Positions 1 through 5,793 of a stretch of DNA of 44,002 nucleotides are shown in pieces; within the stretch, counting starts at the first letter, position 1, and the number at the start of each line of letters is the position of its first letter. Both the position numbers and the translations under genes were made by a program. The stretch covers positions 1 through 44,002 of the IMG/VR virus record IMGVR_UViG_3300025132_000081, one strand, 5' to 3'. The DNA is from a virus. Below the pieces are notes generated by a model. It was not told the DNA's origin, did no database searches, and saw nothing but the letters and a program-made list of their open reading frames with translations.

Positions 1-453
1 AAGAACGGTTTAGAGAAGGCAAACTGGAAGTACTGGACGCAATGCCACCTCTATATGAATTACTCAAATGGTCTTAAGTGGTGCCTTTTCATGGCTATCA
101 ACGCAGACACACAAGAACTCTACATTGAGCTGTTTGAACTCGACTCAGAGATAGCCGAGCAAGCGGTTGAAAAAGGCCTGAGAATTCTTGAGCGTTGGGA
201 CATGCCACCTCCAAAGATTGCCCAGAACGAAGCCTTTTGGGTTTGCAAGTCTATGTGTAGCCACAAGAAGGTCTGCCATCGTGGTGCGCCTTACGCTGAA
301 AATTGCCGAACCTGCAAATTTATGAAGCCGGATTTTAACGGTGAGCCCACGTGGGAATGCCAAAAACATGGAGTCGAATTAAACCACGAGGGACAGGTTG
401 AAGGCTGCGAATCGTGGACACCAATAACCGGAAGACTTGACGTCATCCAATAG
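1..453 (+). CDS. RecB/Cas4-like PD-(D/E)XK nuclease, C-terminal part (5' end outside window)
   Basis: The reading frame is open from the first base, so the gene begins before the window; the first internal ATG is not a credible start. The 150 visible residues contain a Cys-rich C-terminus (CKSMCSHKKVCHRG, then NCRTCKF, then WECQKHG and GCESW), as in Cas4/AddB-type nucleases where cysteines may hold a metal or Fe-S cluster. The catalytic D...ExK part is missing here but present in the homologous gene at the other end of the window. The first 110 residues align to that protein without gaps (87 identical by hand count). It probably processes DNA ends together with the Sak4-like annealase. The adenine methyltransferase starts 11 bases after the stop. 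Family confidence is good; exact role is inferred. Confidence 0.75.
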   Translation, partial: KNGLEKANWKYWTQCHLYMNYSNGLKWCLFMAINADTQELYIELFELDSEIAEQAVEKGLRILERWDMPPPKIAQNEAFWVCKSMCSHKKVCHRGAPYAENCRTCKFMKPDFNGEPTWECQKHGVELNHEGQVEGCESWTPITGRLDVIQ

Positions 454-464
454 AGAATAAAAAT

Positions 465-1412
465 ATGACTGACTTAACCGTGGTTGAATGCAACCAACTG
501 AATAAATGTGAAGAGATTATTGAAGAGGGATTGCAGACGTTTGTAGACGTTGGGCGTGCTCTTCAGATCGTTCGTGAGGGTAAACTGTATCGCACGAAGT
601 TTTCTACGTTTGAAGATTACTGCCAGCACCGTTGGCAATTCACCAAGCAGCACGCAAACCGTCTGATCAAAGCATCTGAGACTGTGGCCATTCTTGATGA
701 GAATCCTGGCGTGGAAACTTTGCCATCGAAAGAACGGCAGGTACGCCCACTAAATAAGCTCCACAAAGACGACCGAGCTGATGCATGGAACCAAGCGCTT
801 GAAGAGACGGACGGTAAGCCCACCGAGAAGGACGTACAGTCGGTCGTAGACCGCCGAAAGCCAACGATAGGGATGGATGGTCCCGCCGACTGGTATACGC
901 CGTCTAAGTACGCTGAGATGGCTCGTGAGGTCATGGGCCAAATCGACTTGGATCCGGCTTCTTGTGCATCAGCCAATAACGTCATCGGCGCTACTACCTA
1001 CTACTCAATTGCCGAAGGGCGTGATGGCCTGCGTGAACCTTGGATGGGCAAGATCTTTTTAAACCCACCCTACGGGCGCAAAGTGATTCAAGAGTGGATC
1101 GACAAGGCTTATGACGAGTGGGCTTCAGGAAGCTGTGAAGAGATTATTATTTGCGTCAACAACGCAACGGACACGGGTTGGTTTGCAAAGCTTTGGGAGT
1201 TCAGCCTGTGTTTTGTCAGAGGTCGCATAAAGTTTTACGGACCTCACAATAAAACCGACAGCCCAGCTCACGGCACCGTCTTTGCCTATCTTGGGGAGAA
1301 GAATGAAAAATTTGCTGAAGTGTTCAAATCAATCGGAGCCGTCATCGAGTGGGACAGCCCAAACGAAGAGGAAAGCCTGTCGCTCGACAGAAAGCTGCAC
1401 TACCAAGAATGA
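465..1412 (+). CDS. DNA N6-adenine methyltransferase (phage Dam type) with N-terminal ParB-like domain
   Basis: 315 aa. The C-terminal half (from about residue 140) matches the phage Dam family: WYTPSKYAEMAREVMG, then DLDPAS, then the catalytic FLNPPYG with NPPY at residues 200-203, which methylates the amino group of adenine using S-adenosylmethionine. The N-terminal 130 residues (ALQIVREGKLYR, TFEDYCQHRW, RPLNKL) resemble the helix-turn-helix region often found on plasmid and phage ParB-like or DUF3102-like proteins and may supply DNA binding. It probably protects phage DNA from host restriction or marks it for regulation. The stop overlaps the start of the cytosine methyltransferase as ATGA, so the two are probably translationally coupled. 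The recognition sequence cannot be read from the protein. Confidence 0.88.
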   Translation: MTDLTVVECNQLNKCEEIIEEGLQTFVDVGRALQIVREGKLYRTKFSTFEDYCQHRWQFTKQHANRLIKASETVAILDENPGVETLPSKERQVRPLNKLHKDDRADAWNQALEETDGKPTEKDVQSVVDRRKPTIGMDGPADWYTPSKYAEMAREVMGQIDLDPASCASANNVIGATTYYSIAEGRDGLREPWMGKIFLNPPYGRKVIQEWIDKAYDEWASGSCEEIIICVNNATDTGWFAKLWEFSLCFVRGRIKFYGPHNKTDSPAHGTVFAYLGEKNEKFAEVFKSIGAVIEWDSPNEEESLSLDRKLHYQE

Positions 1413-2200
1413 TTGTGACAAGTGCATTTTCAGGAATCGGCGGAATCGATCTCGGCTTAAGTGCGGCGATACCGGAAGCGGAGATTCGTTATCAGGTGGA
1501 GATCGATCCGTACTGCCGAAAGGTACTCGAAAAACATTGGCCGAAAGCGACCAGGTACAATGACATCCAAACAGTTAAGCCTGCTGACATCGAAGGAACA
1601 ACCTGCATCATCGCAGGAGTCCCTTGCCAAGACACCTCAGTTGCGTCACCCACGGGTTCCGGCCTGGAAGGGGCGCGTTCCGGTCTTTGGCGGGAAATCA
1701 AAAGGCTCATTCGCACAGTTCCTACCGTGCAATCGCTCATCGTGGAAAACGTTCCAGGCCTGCTTAGTCGAGGGCTGGGAACCATTCTTGGAGACATTCA
1801 CGAAAGCGGGTTTTCTTACGCAGAATGGGATTGTCTCAGCTCGGCAGCCATCGGGGCTTGCCACAGACGTGATCGAATCTGGATTATCGCAACCCGCGAT
1901 ACTCCCAAAGGGTACGACCAGAGTGATTGGGACAGACAGTGCAGGGATGCTGCCCACCCCATGTCACAGGGACTTTCGCAGCGGGAAGGGCTGGGTAGAC
2001 CATGGGCGTTCTCCGCTATTGCCAGAGGCACTGGGTGGGACACTGAACCCAGCGTTTGTGCGTTGGATGATGGGCTACCCGGAAGATTGGTTAATCGACG
2101 AGCCGCTATAAAGGCGCTCGGAAACAGCGTGCAGCCACAGGTTGCATATTTCGTGGGTCTAAGACTCAAATATTTAATGAAGGAAGCAAGTGATGTCTAA
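1409..2200 (+). CDS. DNA (cytosine-5) methyltransferase
   Basis: 263 aa from an ATG that overlaps the Dam stop (ATGA); a longer open frame from 1349 has no better start. Ordered C5-methyltransferase motifs are present: I FSGIGG (7-12), IV GVPCQDTS with catalytic Cys73, VI ENVPG (113-117), VIII RRDRIWIIA (153-161), and X KALGNSVQPQVA (235-246). The target-recognition region is short. The segment WDTEPSVCALDDGLPGR (210-226) matches the EPxVxxxxDGxPxR signature seen in many phage C5 enzymes. A second open frame over the same DNA encodes a different C5-methyltransferase signature (see findings). With the adenine methyltransferase it likely forms an anti-restriction pair. Confidence 0.9.
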   Translation: MIVTSAFSGIGGIDLGLSAAIPEAEIRYQVEIDPYCRKVLEKHWPKATRYNDIQTVKPADIEGTTCIIAGVPCQDTSVASPTGSGLEGARSGLWREIKRLIRTVPTVQSLIVENVPGLLSRGLGTILGDIHESGFSYAEWDCLSSAAIGACHRRDRIWIIATRDTPKGYDQSDWDRQCRDAAHPMSQGLSQREGLGRPWAFSAIARGTGWDTEPSVCALDDGLPGRLVNRRAAIKALGNSVQPQVAYFVGLRLKYLMKEASDV

Positions 2201-2573
2201 GAAAGAATTTAGAGAAAAAGAAATACCATTTCATGAGCCCGAGTCTAACTCTACGCTCGCATTGTTTACTGTTACAGCTTTGCTGGTGCTGTCTATGACA
2301 GGTGCCGTTATCATTGAGCACCCTGAGTTGGTTCGCACTACACCGATTCTCGAAAAGGTTGCAAAGTTCAAAGAGAAAGAAAAATCTCGGCGCCACATAG
2401 ATAACTTAGCTCTTGTCGATCACTGGACCGCTAGTGGCAAAACAAGAATCTATGTCGACAAAAAAGGCAACCACGTACCATTTGATGCAATTGAACGTGA
2501 CCCTCCAAAAGAAAAACTGGAGATATCCGAAGAAGACCGTTCAATGCTTTCAAGCTTGCTTGGGGGTCTATGA
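2193..2573 (+). CDS. small single-span membrane protein, function unknown
   Basis: 126 aa from the ATG at 2193, which follows a GGAAGCAA leader 3 bases upstream; an in-frame GTG lies one codon earlier. There is one clear hydrophobic segment (about residues 24-42, LFTVTALLVLSMTGAVI), then a basic and charged stretch and an acidic C-terminus (EISEEDRSML). The charged N-terminus suggests an inner-membrane protein with a cytoplasmic or periplasmic tail. No family is recognised. The stop overlaps the next start as ATGA, so the two small genes are probably made together. It is the only gene of the methyltransferase end that carries the leader typical of the accessory module. Confidence 0.7.
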   Translation: MSKKEFREKEIPFHEPESNSTLALFTVTALLVLSMTGAVIIEHPELVRTTPILEKVAKFKEKEKSRRHIDNLALVDHWTASGKTRIYVDKKGNHVPFDAIERDPPKEKLEISEEDRSMLSSLLGGL

Positions 2574-2893
2574 TGTTTTCATGGTTTACAGACAGTGCGG
2601 AAAAGAAGGCACGCAAAAGTGATTTAGAGGACGTTAAGGAAGTTATGACCTCTATCCGAAACCTTACCAGAAATGTTGCTATAAAGGCTGGTGAGTCAAG
2701 CCAACGTGTTCTCATTGAGAAGTCAGCAACTGATAAAGAGATTGCAGTTATCTTTGCAGACGTTATTGATAATTTGCAGGGATGTCACCGTGCCTTGTCT
2801 CGTGTTGAACATCAAATTGAATCAGAGTTAGAGAGCATTGGTAAATTTTCTCGCTGGCGTCAGCGCTCAAGCGAACAAAGAAGAATAGCTTAA
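2570..2893 (+). CDS. small helical protein, function unknown
   Basis: 107 aa (or 106 from the second ATG). The start overlaps the stop of the membrane protein gene. The sequence is almost entirely helical and charged, with a likely coiled coil between about residues 60 and 100 (heptad-like hydrophobics in FADVIDNLQGCHRALSRVEH) and a basic, Arg-rich C-terminus. No enzyme motif is seen. It may partner with the preceding membrane protein, which is inferred only from the overlap. It is the last gene before a GC-rich inverted repeat and a 100-base gap. Confidence 0.65.
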   Translation: MMFSWFTDSAEKKARKSDLEDVKEVMTSIRNLTRNVAIKAGESSQRVLIEKSATDKEIAVIFADVIDNLQGCHRALSRVEHQIESELESIGKFSRWRQRSSEQRRIA

Positions 2894-2899
2894 CCTTTA

Positions 2900-2975
2900 G
2901 CCCCGGCTCGCAATGATGTGATTTAGTATCAAAGACCTCAAACAGCTAAGATATAAAAACACCTAGAGCCGGGGC
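2900..2975 (+). repeat. 10-bp perfect inverted repeat in intergenic gap
   Basis: GCCCCGGCTC at 2900-2909 is exactly complementary to GAGCCGGGGC at 2966-2975, with 56 bases between the arms, followed by ATTTTGGG. The loop is too long for a standard intrinsic terminator and the T-run is weak. It could be a structured 3' end, an attenuator or a protein site between the small-gene pair and the VRR-NUC gene. Confidence 0.5.
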
Positions 2976-3052
2976 ATTTTGGGAATATAAAATGAAAGAT
3001 CTTGATAAAGAAACCGATACCAAAGCGCAGCCAATTCGAATAACATCTTGGC

Positions 3053-3523
3053 ATGGACGAACGCTCACATCGGATAATGAACGCTATTCAAAATCACGGC
3101 GAGCGGCTGCGAAAACCGGCTGCGTCCAAACGCAAATCGAAAAAAAAGAAATCAAAATGGGTAAGCGAGGAAAGCGAACAGTTACGGTTAGTCACCGTGC
3201 TCCGAAAGCTTAACCTTTGTTTTATGCATGCCCCATTGGGTGGCGGTAGAAATATTGTTGCTGCTGCAAGAATGAAGCGAATGGGTGCAAAAAAAGGCCA
3301 TCCTGATCTTGTCGTTTACAATACTCCACCTAATGCCCGAAACAAAAAAGGGCTGGCGATTGAGCTTAAGCGTGCAAAGCCTGCACCTAGTAGTGTAAGC
3401 AAAGAGCAACGAGAATGGTTAGAACAACTTAACGAACAAGGCTGGGAGTGTCGTATTTGTTACGGTGCAGACGAGGCTATAGAATTTTTAAACGAAATGG
3501 GATGGAGCCTTAGCAATGGCTGA
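3053..3523 (+). CDS. VRR-NUC domain nuclease
   Basis: 156 aa from ATG 3053 (ATG 3077 is an equally possible start; neither has a strong ribosome site). The N-terminal 36 residues are very basic and Lys-rich and probably bind DNA. The core fits the VRR-NUC fold: ESEQLRLVTVLRKL, then APLGGGRN, then KKGHPDLVVY with Asp85, then LAIELKRAKP with Glu104 and Lys106, and SKEQREWLEQL with Gln119, followed by the usual WECRICYGADEAIEFL end. Stand-alone phage VRR-NUC enzymes are thought to cut branched DNA such as Holliday junctions, so this may resolve replication intermediates before packaging. It overlaps the next gene by 8 bases. Confidence 0.88.
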   Translation: MDERSHRIMNAIQNHGERLRKPAASKRKSKKKKSKWVSEESEQLRLVTVLRKLNLCFMHAPLGGGRNIVAAARMKRMGAKKGHPDLVVYNTPPNARNKKGLAIELKRAKPAPSSVSKEQREWLEQLNEQGWECRICYGADEAIEFLNEMGWSLSNG

Positions 3524-4178
3524 TTACGCGAAAATAACACTCGATGCTGTGCTATCTGAAAACAGTGATTACAGTAACCCAAGAAGTAAATTGCAAACGA
3601 CACACACACTCACGCCTAGCGCTCACGTCCATCAAAAAATTAACGTGCTGACGACGGGCAGTACCCTGCTGGATTTTATCCCGTATAATTTTGCATCTGT
3701 TGATATGATTATTATTCACAACACAGACACTGCAAATTACGTGACTGCAAAATGGTTAGCGTTGGTTCACAACACCGCTAGCATCACTAATCCAGGAAGC
3801 ACTGGTTTTACGTTTGACGGTGGTGCAGGAACCATCACAGACAACACAAGTGGTTCTAAGTTCAGTCAGGTTGCAATTGGTGACTACGTTCATAACAACA
3901 ACGCGACGCATGATAATAACAGGTCTAAAACAATGTTGGTTAAAGATGTGCCGAGCGCACACCAAATCACGGTAGTGACTTCTTTGACCAATAGCACCAA
4001 CGATACGGCTGTAAGTTTTACGATTGTTCGTGAAAACCACCAACGTATTCCGCCCGGTGGTATTCTGACAATTCCAGGGAACATTTTAACCGATACTGTC
4101 ACTGCCGCTGGCAATGAAATGCAGTTGATTGCTGACACGAAAACGGCAGCATGCAATCTTGTGTTCTTAGGTACCTAG
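3516..4178 (+). CDS. beta-rich virion-like protein
   Basis: 220 aa with almost no helix-forming stretches, many Thr, Asn, Ser and Gly residues, and strand-like alternation throughout. A middle module (about residues 95-175: FDGGAGTITDNTSGSKF, then IGDYV, then ITVVTSLTN) resembles the inserted beta module in the nozzle protein (TNGSTAITEGSSTAF, then VGDRITIG, then ALTLTSTFTG). The C-terminus (RIPPGGILTIPGN) looks like a receptor-binding or baseplate beta sandwich. A virion decoration or fibre-associated role is inferred; no family was recognised. It is the last plus-strand gene and shares a CTAG tetramer tail-to-tail with the endolysin gene. Confidence 0.72.
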   Translation: MADYAKITLDAVLSENSDYSNPRSKLQTTHTLTPSAHVHQKINVLTTGSTLLDFIPYNFASVDMIIIHNTDTANYVTAKWLALVHNTASITNPGSTGFTFDGGAGTITDNTSGSKFSQVAIGDYVHNNNATHDNNRSKTMLVKDVPSAHQITVVTSLTNSTNDTAVSFTIVRENHQRIPPGGILTIPGNILTDTVTAAGNEMQLIADTKTAACNLVFLGT

Positions 4179-4759
4179 AACTGCCACTCTTCTAGCAGCG
4201 TGTAGGTGAAGCGGTCAAAACCGGTTACCTCGATGCTCTTATCAATCAGGCCCATAAAGAAGTTAAAATCGTTAGCGCGTCTGACTACAGTACAACCGGC
4301 AGAATACGCACCAATTTCGTTCATGACTTTAGTCGGGTGGGCTTTGTGAATGTTGATCCCAAATAGGCCTGCCTCGCTTGGTGAGCCCCAAGTGTCCATG
4401 TGCTGGTCCCTGTTAGCATCTCTCCAGACAACCACGGGCCTGCATTGCACCAACGATGGGTAACGTCCTTTGTGAAGGCCTTTCTCAAACGCACCCCGGT
4501 ATTGCCCTGGGTAGAGGATTGCAGTGCCCTTAACGTTAAGCACACGCTTATTCAGATAAAACAATCCAGGGTCCACAGTGCATTCAAAGTAATGGCTATT
4601 CCAAAGAGCACCCCGCTTATAAAAAACGGCCAGGTGGTCATCCCATTTCCCCGGTTTGCCATTTCTTTTCCTCACTCCAACGATGTTTAAGTTGTAGTCA
4701 CCACGCTCAAAGACTGTGTAGCCCTTGCTCTTCATGTGTTGCAGGGTAGGGGGTAACAT
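4175..4759 (-). CDS. L,D-transpeptidase-like endolysin
   Basis: 194 aa. The active-site pattern of YkuD-type enzymes is visible: a His in GINIHKAH (His138) followed by YSAGCTVVR with Cys156 and Arg160. Known L,D-transpeptidases act on meso-diaminopimelate peptides of peptidoglycan, and phage versions in this position are likely lytic cysteine peptidases. No signal peptide or membrane segment is seen, so it would need the neighbouring holin to reach the wall. The start ATG overlaps the stop of the frameshift extension (TGATG), with GAGG a few bases upstream inside that reading frame. Downstream it meets the plus-strand gene tail to tail. Catalytic class is fairly sure; bond specificity is not. 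Confidence 0.75.
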   Translation of the reverse strand: MLPPTLQHMKSKGYTVFERGDYNLNIVGVRKRNGKPGKWDDHLAVFYKRGALWNSHYFECTVDPGLFYLNKRVLNVKGTAILYPGQYRGAFEKGLHKGRYPSLVQCRPVVVWRDANRDQHMDTWGSPSEAGLFGINIHKAHPTKVMNEIGAYSAGCTVVRRANDFNFFMGLIDKSIEVTGFDRFTYTLLEEWQF

Positions 4760-4977
4760 CAGAACCTCATCTTGAAACCGGCCATAGCTTGCCAGTCTTG
4801 GGTGCTGGCGAATTCACCGGATGCAAAAGCAACAACGTCATCTGCTACGTTGAAAGCAAGATTGCCAACACCCCTGGTAACATCGTTACGACGAGCAGCA
4901 CCAAGAGACAGATTGAGCGTGTTTTTTTGAATCGCCGATGCTTTTGCGAGTTGGCTTGTGACGGCACCGGCTATTCC
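4759..4977 (-). CDS. -1 frame extension of the holin-like protein (candidate programmed frameshift product)
   Basis: An open frame of 72 codons lies directly after the slippery site in the -1 frame. Between the slippery site and its stop it contains no ATG, GTG or TTG except two ATGs in the last eight codons (MAGFKMRF), so independent initiation is unlikely. Read through by a -1 shift it would give a 148-residue fusion (76 residues of the holin-like protein plus 72). The extension has a helical start (VTSQLAKASAI), then alternating strand-like residues and a terminal Phe, as in outer-membrane beta strands. Its stop overlaps the endolysin start as TGATG. Function unknown; it could be a longer holin, an antiholin or a spanin-like component. 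Confidence 0.6.
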   Translation of the reverse strand, partial: GIAGAVTSQLAKASAIQKNTLNLSLGAARRNDVTRGVGNLAFNVADDVVAFASGEFASTQDWQAMAGFKMRF

Positions 4978-5204
4978 TTTTTTGCGATTTCTCGGGCCGC
5001 TTGAACCTGGGCAGCTCCGATAGCTTCTCGGCCCTTCACCAAACTGCGGCCCATAGTGTAAGATCCACCACAGCAAGCGGCCAACAGTCCTCCCACTATG
5101 GTTGTCCATTGGCTGTCGCCGAACACACCAGAGGCTAATAAAATTCCACCGCACACACCGATTAAAGTGATGACCATCTCCGACGTTTTGATTCCAGGCT
5201 TCAT
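4971..5204 (-). CDS. holin-like membrane protein
   Basis: 77 aa with two hydrophobic segments (about residues 10-28, MVITLIGVCGGILLASGVF, and 33-50, WTTIVGGLLAACCGGSYTM), a short acidic turn between them (GDSQ) and a charged C-terminal helix ending REIAKKE. This two-span layout with the N-terminal MKPGIKTSE is common among small phage holin-like proteins. It lies beside the endolysin gene, which supports a role in forming membrane lesions at lysis. The start overlaps the upstream stop as ATGA. A slippery heptamer near the 3' end may yield a longer second form. Confidence 0.7.
   Translation of the reverse strand: MKPGIKTSEMVITLIGVCGGILLASGVFGDSQWTTIVGGLLAACCGGSYTMGRSLVKGREAIGAAQVQAAREIAKKE
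4977..4983 (-). promoter_or_regulatory. A AAA AAG slippery heptamer (-1 ribosomal frameshift site)
   Basis: On the minus strand the holin-like frame reads GCA AAA AAG GAA TAG, so the heptamer A AAA AAG is in the X XXY YYZ phase needed for -1 slippage and sits one sense codon before the stop. This is the same heptamer used in E. coli dnaX. No clear downstream stem was worked out by eye. Confidence 0.6.
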
Positions 5205-5488
5205 TTATTCATTTCCCTTCGCACTTCATCTCTGGCCTCGCTGCGAGCAATATACACACGGACCTGTTCCCTAAATTCACACACATCTCGATGTAAGACT
5301 TTAAGCTTATCGCGCATCTCCGACACGTCTTCAGTCAGTTCTTGAAGTTTGTGTTCACAAAGGCGCAGGCGGTCGTATGCCGTCCCGCCATTGCTTTTTG
5401 CTTTGTGTTGTTTGACTGCTTGGATAAGTGCGTAGATTGCACCGATTAGTCCGGCGGTGCCGCCACTCTGAATCAGTGCATCTTCCAT
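5201..5488 (-). CDS. membrane-anchored coiled-coil protein of the lysis group (Rz-like candidate)
   Basis: 95 aa: one hydrophobic N-terminal segment (about residues 8-25, SGGTAGLIGAIYALIQAV), then a long charged coiled coil (about 40-90, with LCEHKLQELTEDVSEMRDKL). One anchor followed by a periplasmic-length coiled coil is the layout of an inner-membrane spanin, although such phage proteins are also called holin-associated. No separate outer-membrane lipoprotein spanin was found, so the spanin reading is uncertain. It is coupled to the holin-like gene by an ATGA overlap. Confidence 0.65.
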   Translation of the reverse strand: MEDALIQSGGTAGLIGAIYALIQAVKQHKAKSNGGTAYDRLRLCEHKLQELTEDVSEMRDKLKVLHRDVCEFREQVRVYIARSEARDEVRREMNK

Positions 5489-5489
5489 C

Positions 5490-5792
5490 TTATCCCGCCA
5501 GTTCTGCCGCTGACGGTGGCGCTTCCGGCAACTCTGGGGCTGGAACTACTTCAGGTTCAGGAGCAATCTCAACTTCAAATGCTCCATCGTGCCCAAGCGC
5601 ATCAGGCAAAGCTGCGACTGCCTGTGCAACTATTGCATCAGTGTCAATCAAGTTTGAGTGAGTTTCCACCACCGATTCATAGCCCGGAATATCGGTTATC
5701 AAGTCAACCTTGATGTCCGTTGTCACGGGTTGCCCAGCGCCAACAAATAACTTTTGAATTTGAATTGTTACACTGCGAACTGTTTTCTTCAT
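5490..5792 (-). CDS. small virion or lysis-associated protein, function unknown
   Basis: 100 aa from the ATG at 5792, which has GGGA 7 bases upstream and lies next to the fibre stop; an ATG seven codons earlier sits inside the fibre gene without a ribosome site. The N-terminus is basic and strand-like (KKTVRSVTIQIQKLFVG) and the C-terminus is acidic and Pro/Ala-rich (APEPEVVPAPELPEAPP), probably disordered. No family is recognised. The position between tail fibre and lysis genes suggests a fibre accessory protein or a small lysis factor; neither can be shown. Confidence 0.6.
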   Translation of the reverse strand: MKKTVRSVTIQIQKLFVGAGQPVTTDIKVDLITDIPGYESVVETHSNLIDTDAIVAQAVAALPDALGHDGAFEVEIAPEPEVVPAPELPEAPPSAAELAG

Positions 5793-5793
5793 T

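Noticed and set aside
1461-2111. 216-codon second frame in the cytosine methyltransferase listed as a separate gene
   Set aside because: The first part shows no protein-like pattern or ribosome site and only the last 55 codons match a family signature; reported as a finding, not as a gene.
2992-3213. 73-codon basic frame before the VRR-NUC gene
   Set aside because: Two thirds overlap the VRR-NUC coding region in another frame and no motif is seen; kept only as a finding.
4759-5154. A 131-codon minus-strand frame read as an independent gene from a GTG at 5154
   Set aside because: Its first 59 codons lie out of frame across the holin-like gene, neither possible start has a ribosome site, and the useful part is better explained by a -1 frameshift at the A AAA AAG site.
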